A stretch of DNA of 5,178 nt from Clostridia bacterium. Its GTDB lineage: Bacteria > Bacillota > Clostridia > Christensenellales > Aristaeellaceae. The stretch's first letter is position 1. Each line of letters opens with the position of its first letter. Below the pieces are notes generated by a model. The model was not told the origin of the DNA. It ran no database searches and saw only the letters and a list, made by a program, of their open reading frames with translations. Positions 1 to 5,178 of this stretch are shown in pieces. The DNA is taken from NCBI GenBank assembly GCA_030526935.1, contig JAUNBY010000237.1:1-5178 (forward strand), given 5' to 3'. The position numbers and the translations under genes were made by a program.

Positions 1-251
1 TTTACGGCAGGCGGTTCTGTTTTTCAGTTGAATCGAGCTGCGGGGCATAACATCAAAAGAGAGGGGGAAAGCGGTTGCCGCCGCATTAGGCGAAATTCGT
101 ATACAGGAATTGTTCTTGGTCTATTTGTCAGACTTAAATTATACGGTTAATTTTAATCACTTAGCGGCAATAATACGAAGCTGTTAGAGTCTGTGTGTTT
201 GGGAGTTATTACCTGGCTGCAATAAAAAGCCTGGCAAATACAAACATAGAA

Positions 252-278
252 TTGACGTAGAGGCTGTATTTTGATAAT
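252..278 (+). promoter_or_regulatory. Candidate sigma-70/sigma-A promoter for the cluster
   Basis: TTGACG at 252-257 matches the -35 consensus at five of six bases, and GATAAT at 273-278 matches the -10 consensus at five of six. The 15-base spacer is shorter than the preferred 17, so the promoter may be weak or need an activator. Transcription would begin near 285, giving a leader of about 95 bases before the peptidase start codon. This is the best promoter-like pair seen upstream of the first gene; no experimental support is available. Confidence 0.42.
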
Positions 279-287
279 GATTTTATC
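273..287. promoter_or_regulatory. Small dyad overlapping the -10 box, possible operator
   Basis: GATAA (273-277) and its reverse complement TTATC (283-287) flank a 5-base spacer, so the dyad covers the -10 box and the expected start of transcription. The 9-mer GATTTTATC at 279-287 occurs again at 331-339 in the leader. A repressor site is possible, but half-sites of five AT-rich bases can arise by chance. Confidence 0.2.
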
Positions 288-379
288 GAATCATCGGAAC
301 AACAAAACAACAGGCTCCGGCCACAACGGCGATTTTATCCCGTTTGGCGCGAAGGCAACGCGAAAGGAATGATTACACT

Positions 380-1192
380 ATGACAGACGTTAACATTATC
401 GGAAGCCCAGACTGTTATGAGCATTTGGAAAACGAAGACACGCTGCAGCAAAAGAACGATACCTGTGCGATAAAGGCACAGCAGCTGATACTGGACGCCT
501 ATGGAATTTATCGCACAGAAGAAGAATTGACCAACCTGGCAAAAGAAAAAGGGTGGTACGAGGAGAACAATGGCACGCGCTATGAACACATAGGCGAACT
601 GCTCAACCATTTCGGCGTGGAAAGCCAGATGAGTATGAACGGCAACATCTATGACCTTGTGGGGGAACTGGCCCAGGGGCATCAGGTCATTGCGGTCGTA
701 GATTCCGGCGAACTCTGGAATGGCGGAATTCTTGAGTCTATTGAAGATATGTTGCCGTTGGGAGGCGGCGACCATGCAGTAATTATTTCTGCGGTCAAAA
801 ATCCAGCGGACGGGAAATTGTCTGTACAAATTACTGATCCTGGTACAGGTGATGTTATGAAGTCTTATTCGGAGGAACAATTCAAAAATGCCTGGGACGA
901 TTCAGGGAACTTCATGGTATCCACTATTGAAAGCCCTCCCGAAAAGCCCTCCTTGGATATGGAATATATGCGTTCGCACAGCTTTAACAGCGTAGAAGAG
1001 TATGATGATTCTCTGCAGGCCGAGGTTCAAGGGCATGACGGCGAGGCTGTGGAATCAGGATACGGTATGATTTCTGCCTATATTCCCGACGATACGGTTT
1101 ATGGAAGCGATACCGAAGCGGCGGAGTCTCCTGACAGCCTTGATTACGAAGCGGAGACGGACTCCTTTGACGATGGGTGTGATACAGTGTAG
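380..1192 (+). CDS. C39-like papain-fold cysteine peptidase with acidic C-terminal tail
   Basis: This predicted 270-residue cysteine peptidase resembles the C39-like/papain-like proteins. The sequence around residues 23-35 has a Gln pair, then NDTCAIKAQQ with the candidate nucleophile Cys29. GGGDHAV gives the candidate His132, and ITDPGTG gives the candidate Asp153. Residues 1 to about 182 form the domain. Residues 183-270 are a tail with about 25 Asp/Glu and only two Lys/Arg, likely disordered. No signal peptide, membrane segment or ABC-transporter domain is seen, so it is unlikely to be a bacteriocin exporter and probably acts in the cytoplasm. I chose the ATG at 380 because AAAGGA lies 11 bases upstream; an in-frame TTG at 344 would add 12 unlikely basic residues. 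It is the first gene of the apparent operon with the Hsp70, GrpE and dynamin genes. Its substrate is unknown; a partner protein or a host protein is an inference. The fold call is fairly secure, but activity is not proven. Confidence 0.75.
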   Translation: MTDVNIIGSPDCYEHLENEDTLQQKNDTCAIKAQQLILDAYGIYRTEEELTNLAKEKGWYEENNGTRYEHIGELLNHFGVESQMSMNGNIYDLVGELAQGHQVIAVVDSGELWNGGILESIEDMLPLGGGDHAVIISAVKNPADGKLSVQITDPGTGDVMKSYSEEQFKNAWDDSGNFMVSTIESPPEKPSLDMEYMRSHSFNSVEEYDDSLQAEVQGHDGEAVESGYGMISAYIPDDTVYGSDTEAAESPDSLDYEAETDSFDDGCDTV

Positions 1193-1239
1193 CGCCGCTT
1201 TTGAATGAAAGCTGTCTGCGGATTTTACCCATAAAGATT

Positions 1240-1245
1240 GGAGAG
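1240..1245 (+). promoter_or_regulatory. Ribosome binding site deciding the Hsp70 start
   Basis: GGAGAG lies 7 bases before the ATG at 1253. It overlaps the alternative in-frame TTG at 1238, which would have no ribosome site of its own. This favours the ATG, whose product begins MAKAYLGLDFGTTNS, as expected for an Hsp70 N-terminus. Confidence 0.7.
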
Positions 1246-1252
1246 TGGAACT

Positions 1253-3415
1253 ATGGCGAAAGCATACCTGGGACTGGATTTCGGAACGACGAACAGCGTA
1301 ATGGCAAAGAGCGAGGCGGATAGTTTCGGCAGGATTACGGTCAATGTTATCAAGAATCAGCAACGTCAGGATAAAACCCCTTCCGTCGTTCTGTACGACA
1401 ATCAGGGTATTGACTGCGTCGGTACGCCGGCAATAAATGCACTGGCTGGAAATTTAGCGTTGCAAAGCTACTATTTTTCAAGCGTCAAACGCTCCCTTGG
1501 CCGCAGAGTAAGGATGGTTTTGCCTAATGAGATCGTGCTTTCTCCGTCTTTCATCGCCGCGGAGATATTAAAAAAAATGAAAGACGACGCTGAAACCCTC
1601 TCTTTCAATGGAGCGAAGCTGACCTCCGTAGTCCTGACATACCCTGTAACTTTCAGTCCTGCGGCGAAAGTTGACCTGCAAAATGCCGCAAAACAGGCAG
1701 GTTTTCAGGATGTAACGCTGCTGGAGGAACCGGTGGCGGCGGCGCTGGGCTACAAGGCCTCCGGAGCAGCGGTTAGAGGGAACATCTTTATCATTGACAT
1801 AGGCGGCGGAACGCTGGATATCGCTTTTCTGCAAGAAGATCCAAATGCTCAAGGCGGATATTCCGTGATAAGCGACGCAAATGGCAGGATAGTCGGCGGC
1901 CTTGCGCTCGGAGGGGACGATATAGATCAGAAGATATACGACTGGTGGAATGCCCTCGCAAAACAAAATGGGGGAAAGTCGATTGATATTCAAACGCAGG
2001 CAGGTATATCCGGCGTGAACCAATACGCGCTTTCCCAATGCCGCCAGGGAAAAGAGACGCTGGGCGCGACTACGCGCCCTCAGACATTGTCTTTATTTGG
2101 TAACGCCTGTACCCCCCAGCTTAACAGAGCTGTAATAGCCCAAGAGGCTAAAAAAGAGATTGGTCAAATGGTAGGCTGTGTAACGAATATGGTTCAACGC
2201 GCGAAGGCAAAGGCAAATATAGGCGCGGTTCTATTGATAGGAGGTTCAACACGGCTTATAGGGCTAAAAGAGAGTATTGATGGGGTGCTTCGTAATGCAG
2301 GACTTCCCCAACAAGCATTACTGACAGGGGTATCTGACGAGGCGGTGGCACTGGGGGCGGCATATTATGCACTGAAAAAGAGCATTGTTAATTTTGGAAC
2401 GGCGTCAGGATATCTGGATGGGACTCCCGACCAGGTAAAGTCAAAAGGTGAAAAAAAGCATCATAAAACAGATGAAGATCCCTCCATCGACGATATGCTT
2501 TCACTTGCTCATAAACTTGAAACGGAGAAAAAGAACAACGAGGCGCTATGGCAATACAAACAAGCCGCAGACCAAGGCAGCGCAGAGGCAATGTACAGAG
2601 CAGGCTGCTTTTATGAAGAGGGTAATAATGGGGCGAACCAGAACTACGATAAAGCTCTAGAATGGTATCAAAAAGCGGCCGATTGCGACCATGCGGAAGC
2701 GATGTACAAAATGGGTCTCTTTTATGAATACGGAAAAGGTGTAAGCAAGGATGACAAGAAAGCGCTGGCATTGTATCTGCAAGCGGCTGGCCGAGACAAA
2801 GTGGTAGAAGCTATGTATAGAATAGGCCTCTTTTATGAAGCAGGGAGAGGAATGAATCAGGATTACAATGAAGCACTGAAATGGTACAAAAAGGCATCAG
2901 ACTACAACCACGCTGAGGCAATGTACAAAACAGCTCTTCTTTATGAAGGCGGCAATGGGACTAAGCAAGACTATGTAGCAGCGCTGGAATGGTACAAAAA
3001 AGCAGCAGGTTACAACCACGCCGAAGCAATGTATAAAACAGCTCTTCTTTATGAAGGAGGCAATGGCACGGAACAGGACTACAATGAAGCGTTGAAGTGG
3101 TACCAAAAAGCGGCAGAATGCAACCACGTTGAAGCAATGTACAGAATAGCTTTTATTCATGAAAGCGTAAAACACTATGATGAAGCGCTGAATTGGTACA
3201 GGATGGCGATAGAGCAGGAACACACCGAAGCGATGTACAGGATGGGCCTCCTTTATGAAAACGGCAAAGGTGTAAGCAAGGATGACAAGAAAGCGCTGGA
3301 GTTTTATAAACAGGCGGCAAAGCGTCTCAACTTACATGCGATAGGCAAGATGGGCACTCATTATTTTTCCCGGTTATTGTTGAAGGAGTTACTACCGCTA
3401 TCTCCCTGGCCTTGA
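1253..3415 (+). CDS. Hsp70-type ATPase domain fused to Sel1-like repeats
   Basis: This is a 720-residue two-part protein. Residues 1 to about 377 form an Hsp70/DnaK nucleotide-binding domain: phosphate-1 motif GLDFGTTNS (7-15), EEPVAAALGY (158-167), phosphate-2 motif DIGGGTLDI (182-190), GGDDID (220-225) and adenosine motif LLIGGSTRL (327-335), ending DEAVALGAAYYA. A polar linker (about 378-419) follows. About eight Sel1-like repeats (about 420-710) then take the place of the beta-sandwich and lid that bind peptides in DnaK. Sel1 repeats form alpha-alpha solenoids that hold other proteins. The position of DnaK's catalytic Lys70 appears to be Ile61, so ATP hydrolysis may be slow. The protein is probably cytoplasmic. 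It lies 60 bases after the peptidase and 57 before a GrpE-like gene, its likely exchange factor. The last 15 or so residues do not look like a Sel1 repeat, and another frame there encodes a hydrophobic stretch, so a frameshift is possible. I assign no gene symbol because this is not housekeeping dnaK. Confidence 0.9.
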   Translation: MAKAYLGLDFGTTNSVMAKSEADSFGRITVNVIKNQQRQDKTPSVVLYDNQGIDCVGTPAINALAGNLALQSYYFSSVKRSLGRRVRMVLPNEIVLSPSFIAAEILKKMKDDAETLSFNGAKLTSVVLTYPVTFSPAAKVDLQNAAKQAGFQDVTLLEEPVAAALGYKASGAAVRGNIFIIDIGGGTLDIAFLQEDPNAQGGYSVISDANGRIVGGLALGGDDIDQKIYDWWNALAKQNGGKSIDIQTQAGISGVNQYALSQCRQGKETLGATTRPQTLSLFGNACTPQLNRAVIAQEAKKEIGQMVGCVTNMVQRAKAKANIGAVLLIGGSTRLIGLKESIDGVLRNAGLPQQALLTGVSDEAVALGAAYYALKKSIVNFGTASGYLDGTPDQVKSKGEKKHHKTDEDPSIDDMLSLAHKLETEKKNNEALWQYKQAADQGSAEAMYRAGCFYEEGNNGANQNYDKALEWYQKAADCDHAEAMYKMGLFYEYGKGVSKDDKKALALYLQAAGRDKVVEAMYRIGLFYEAGRGMNQDYNEALKWYKKASDYNHAEAMYKTALLYEGGNGTKQDYVAALEWYKKAAGYNHAEAMYKTALLYEGGNGTEQDYNEALKWYQKAAECNHVEAMYRIAFIHESVKHYDEALNWYRMAIEQEHTEAMYRMGLLYENGKGVSKDDKKALEFYKQAAKRLNLHAIGKMGTHYFSRLLLKELLPLSPWP
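2588..3370 (+). repeat. Tandem Sel1-like repeat array within the Hsp70 gene
   Basis: Units begin at an Ala-Met-Tyr or similar anchor at 2588, 2699, 2810, 2918, 3026, 3134, 3230 and 3338. The period is 36-37 codons, except for one 32-codon unit (3134-3229) that has lost the glycine-rich loop. An earlier half-unit precedes 2588. The shared pattern is AMY+.gLlYE.G.G...Dy.eAL.WY.kAA. Units 2918-3025 and 3026-3133 agree at 86 of 108 bases by my count, including a 23-base exact run. A 34-base exact direct repeat links 2735-2768 with 3266-3299. The array therefore seems to have grown by tandem duplication and exchange between units. Confidence 0.85.
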
Positions 3416-3458
3416 TGGTATTAATTGAGTGGAATATATCGTGAGCCGGGCAATATTG

Positions 3459-3465
3459 AAGGAGG
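3459..3465 (+). promoter_or_regulatory. Strong ribosome binding site for the GrpE-like gene
   Basis: AAGGAGG sits 7 bases before the ATG at 3473, close to ideal spacing. It selects this ATG over an in-frame TTG at 3425, which would add 16 residues encoded partly by the ribosome site itself. Confidence 0.8.
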
Positions 3466-3472
3466 CGTATCT

Positions 3473-4039
3473 ATGAATTTTGGCGGCGGAAGTGCCGGTG
3501 GCAGAAGGAAATCGGACTGTAAGGCTCTTGTGTCGGATGTCTGCGACAGATTGAAAATTTTAGGCAGGGAATTCTGCGAAAAATATTGCCCCATTAATAA
3601 CGAAAGGGAGTGTGAAAAAGGAGATCTGACCAGCGCCAAACGTGAGCTTAAGGCCTATAAAGATATGGCGGATGAATATTTTCAACAAAAAAATGAGGCG
3701 GAAACTGCTCTGGAGAAAGAGCGGCGCGGAAAAGAACGACTGATGGAATCTTTAGCGGGTGTTATGGATGACGCGGAAGGGCATATGAAGACGGAAGAGA
3801 AATCCGTTCAGGATATGACAGGCAGGCTGTTGGAGCGTATAGAGACGGTATTATTTCAAAACGGGGCCGTCCCGATCGAAGACGATGCCGAATTTGACGC
3901 AAACCGGCATGTTACCGCCAGCGGGCCGCTGCCGCGAAGGGGAAGCGCCATCATTTCCACGAAAAGGCCGGGTATCTCCGTCAACGGGAGAGTTGTCAGA
4001 CGCGCACTGGTTGAAGTTGAAAAACAAAGAACAGATTAA
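3473..4039 (+). CDS. GrpE-like nucleotide exchange factor with cysteine-rich N-terminus
   Basis: This 188-residue protein resembles GrpE, which binds the Hsp70 ATPase domain and releases ADP. Residues about 52-125 are charged, helix-forming and likely coiled coil, as in the GrpE dimer stalk. Residues about 119-184 match the GrpE C-terminal beta domain well: LLERIETVLFQNGAVPIE, EFDANRH, then the spaced pattern RPG..VNGRVVRRALVEVEK. The first 51 residues are unusual: a Gly-rich start (NFGGGSAGGRRK) and cysteines at 16, 24, 35, 39 and 47, not typical of housekeeping GrpE. Its position directly after an Hsp70-type ATPase suggests it is the dedicated exchange factor of that protein rather than of DnaK. 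The TAA stop at 4037-4039 overlaps the ribosome site of the next gene, suggesting translational coupling. The family call is confident; the function of the cysteines is unknown. Confidence 0.85.
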   Translation: MNFGGGSAGGRRKSDCKALVSDVCDRLKILGREFCEKYCPINNERECEKGDLTSAKRELKAYKDMADEYFQQKNEAETALEKERRGKERLMESLAGVMDDAEGHMKTEEKSVQDMTGRLLERIETVLFQNGAVPIEDDAEFDANRHVTASGPLPRRGSAIISTKRPGISVNGRVVRRALVEVEKQRTD

Positions 4040-4045
4040 AGGAGG
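4038..4045 (+). promoter_or_regulatory. Ribosome binding site of the GTPase gene, overlapping the previous stop
   Basis: AAAGGAGG begins within the TAA of the GrpE-like gene and ends 10 bases before the ATG at 4056. A second in-frame ATG at 4065 would be 19 bases away, so 4056 is preferred. The overlap implies that ribosomes finishing the upstream gene can start the next. Confidence 0.75.
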
Positions 4046-4055
4046 AAAAACTGTC

Positions 4056-5178
4056 ATGACCGAGATGGCCGCTAAAAAGACTCAGAACGAAGCGATGCTT
4101 GAACTGAAAAAAAATTTTTCCGAATGCCGTGAGAAGGCGTTAAATCTTTACGAGGGTATTTCGAAACAGGGTCCAGAATTCTCGTTGCCCGAGCCAATGA
4201 GCGCCGTTAAAAAGCTGAGTGATACGATTAAGCGCGAAGAACACACTATTGTCGTTATGGGAGAAGTCAGCCGCGGTAAGTCGAGTTGGATTAACGGGCT
4301 TATCGGAAAGGAGCTGCTCCCGACAGATCCGCAGACAACGACGTCTCAGGCCTTTTGCATCAGAAGCGTCGATGACGGAAAAGAAGCTTTCCGCGTTCGT
4401 TATGAGGATGATTCCTATAAAGAGATAACGAAAGATGAGCTTACAAAATATGGGTCGCAGCTGTATAAGTACGAAGGCGAATACGAGGATATGACAGCAA
4501 AAGATGTGATTAGGTGGATAGAAATCGATACTCCTTGCAAATTCATCCCGCGCGGGTTGAGAATAATAGACACGCCCGGCCTGGGCTCCGTGTACGCGGG
4601 GCACTCGGAGATTACTCGGAGATTTATCCCTCACGCGAACGGAGTCGTATTTGTCTTTAAGTCTGACGTTACGGTACTTGAAAGCGAGGTTGGTTATATA
4701 GAAGAAATCCTGTCTGTTACGCCGAATATACTCTTCATACAGACACACATCGATGTATTTCAAAACTGGGAAGAGGTCAGGAAGAACAACGAGGATACTC
4801 TGCGGAAGAAATTTCGCGAGAAAATATCCATGCCGCTGAGCATATGGCCGGTTTCAAATAAAAACATGCTCCTTGCCGGGGAACAGGAAGGAGAAAACCG
4901 GAAGATATGTCTGAATGAGGCGAAATACCCAGGCCTTGCCGCCGCTCTGGATATATTTTTTCTGTTCTCCTCAGGAGCCGCGCAGCTTGGGATGCTTATC
5001 GGCGAGACAGAAGAATATTTTCTGCGCGGTAAAGGAAGGCTGCAAGAAAGACTGGATTTCGCGCGTTCGGCGCTCAGCGACATGGCAGGCGCAGAACGCC
5101 GCCGTAAGGAGATAGATGATAAACTCACGCAGCTCCAGAAAAATTATGGAGCGGGAGCCGCCTCCGTCCAAGATTTCA
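4056..5178 (+). CDS. Dynamin-like large GTPase, N-terminal part (runs off the window)
   Basis: The open frame gives 374 residues with no stop before the right edge, so the gene is partial only because the window ends. It shows a dynamin-type G domain: P-loop GEVSRGKSS (69-77), threonine-rich switch I LPTDPQTTTSQ (88-98), G3 motif DTPGLGS (172-178), a G4-like THID (230-233) and a possible G5 PVSNKN (265-270). The usual G4 form is (N/T)KxD; here His replaces Lys. A helical N-terminus (about 1-60) precedes the domain, and a charged, probable coiled-coil stretch (about 317-364) follows, where dynamins build their bundle and stalk. Bacterial dynamin-like proteins use GTP to assemble on and remodel membranes. 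No transmembrane segment is seen in the visible part; a membrane paddle could lie beyond the edge. Genetic coupling to the Hsp70 and GrpE pair suggests regulation by them, which is an inference. Confidence 0.85.
   Translation, partial: MTEMAAKKTQNEAMLELKKNFSECREKALNLYEGISKQGPEFSLPEPMSAVKKLSDTIKREEHTIVVMGEVSRGKSSWINGLIGKELLPTDPQTTTSQAFCIRSVDDGKEAFRVRYEDDSYKEITKDELTKYGSQLYKYEGEYEDMTAKDVIRWIEIDTPCKFIPRGLRIIDTPGLGSVYAGHSEITRRFIPHANGVVFVFKSDVTVLESEVGYIEEILSVTPNILFIQTHIDVFQNWEEVRKNNEDTLRKKFREKISMPLSIWPVSNKNMLLAGEQEGENRKICLNEAKYPGLAAALDIFFLFSSGAAQLGMLIGETEEYFLRGKGRLQERLDFARSALSDMAGAERRRKEIDDKLTQLQKNYGAGAASVQDF

Larger units (their letters stand above)
1..379. other. Upstream non-coding region with no supported gene
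   Basis: No convincing gene is visible on either strand here. One frame is open on the plus strand from the left edge to a TAA at 148-150 (49 codons). It has no start inside the window and its predicted product, ending LGLFVRLKLYG, matches no family I recognise. It could be the tail of an upstream gene or chance. The two other plus frames close by bases 30 and 48. Bases 120-300 are visibly AT-richer than the genes that follow and hold the candidate promoter. No CIRCE-type operator (TTAGCACTC with its inverted partner) is present, although the downstream genes include an Hsp70 and a GrpE homologue. Confidence 0.6.

Noticed and set aside
1..150. Open frame from the left edge to a TAA at 148-150, considered as the end of an upstream gene
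   Set aside because: Forty-nine codons without a stop is not rare by chance, no start is visible and the product is unrecognised, so it is only mentioned, not annotated as a gene.
125..157. Second promoter candidate, TTGTCA with TTTAAT
   Set aside because: The spacer of about 21 bases is too long for a standard promoter, and no closer -10 box is convincing.
212..234. Hairpin CCTGGCT with AGCCTGG, a possible terminator
   Set aside because: The 7-pair stem has a T-T mismatch, a 9-base loop and no following T-run on either strand, so it does not qualify as an intrinsic terminator.
335..880. Long minus-strand open frame opposite the peptidase gene
   Set aside because: The plus-strand gene has family motifs and a ribosome site; the reverse product is rich in Phe, Arg and Cys without recognisable domains, as expected for an antisense shadow.
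2588..3370. The repeats considered as a CRISPR array or a TPR domain
   Set aside because: The repeats are in-frame coding units of about 36 codons without short conserved direct repeats and unique spacers. The AMY/LYE-G-G/WY-KAA pattern fits Sel1-like repeats rather than the 34-residue TPR pattern.
1253..4039. Housekeeping dnaK and grpE operon
   Set aside because: The order is dnaK-like before grpE-like, the substrate-binding domain is missing, Sel1 repeats are fused on, and dnaJ, hrcA and CIRCE are absent.
4140..4763. Minus-strand open frame of 207 codons opposite the GTPase gene
   Set aside because: It lies wholly over the conserved G-domain coding sequence and shows no motif of its own, so the plus-strand reading explains the region.

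Overview
The window holds one strand-consistent, four-gene cluster that runs left to right. In order it encodes a C39-like (papain-fold) cysteine peptidase, an Hsp70-type ATPase whose substrate-binding half is replaced by Sel1-like repeats, a GrpE-like nucleotide exchange factor, and a dynamin-like GTPase that runs off the right edge. Gaps are short (60, 57 and 16 bases), every gene has a purine-rich Shine-Dalgarno sequence, and no intrinsic terminator lies between genes, so a single transcript is likely. The organism cannot be named from this window. The moderate GC content and strong AGGAGG-type ribosome sites fit Bacillota (Clostridia or relatives) or a similar group; this is a low-confidence inference.

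Region by region: bases 1-379 contain no gene I can support. They include a candidate sigma-70-type promoter (252-278) whose -10 box overlaps a small dyad. The peptidase (380-1192) has a recognisable Cys/His/Asp triad and a long acidic tail, and lacks a signal peptide or transporter domain. The Hsp70-Sel1 protein (1253-3415) carries the phosphate-1, phosphate-2 and adenosine motifs of the actin/Hsp70 fold and then about eight Sel1 units, some still clearly similar at the DNA level. The GrpE-like protein (3473-4039) keeps the C-terminal beta domain of GrpE but has five cysteines in its first 47 residues. The GTPase (4056 to the edge) shows the dynamin P-loop, threonine-rich switch I and DTPG motif, and is incomplete.

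Working model (inference): the Hsp70-like ATPase and its dedicated GrpE form a nucleotide-driven switch. The Sel1 solenoid acts as the protein-binding platform in place of a peptide-binding groove. The switch would control, or be controlled by, the protease and the membrane-acting dynamin. No J-domain protein, CIRCE heat-shock operator or housekeeping dnaJ/hrcA neighbour is visible, so this does not look like the cell's general heat-shock operon. A stress-response, membrane-maintenance or anti-phage role is possible, but nothing in the window proves any of these.
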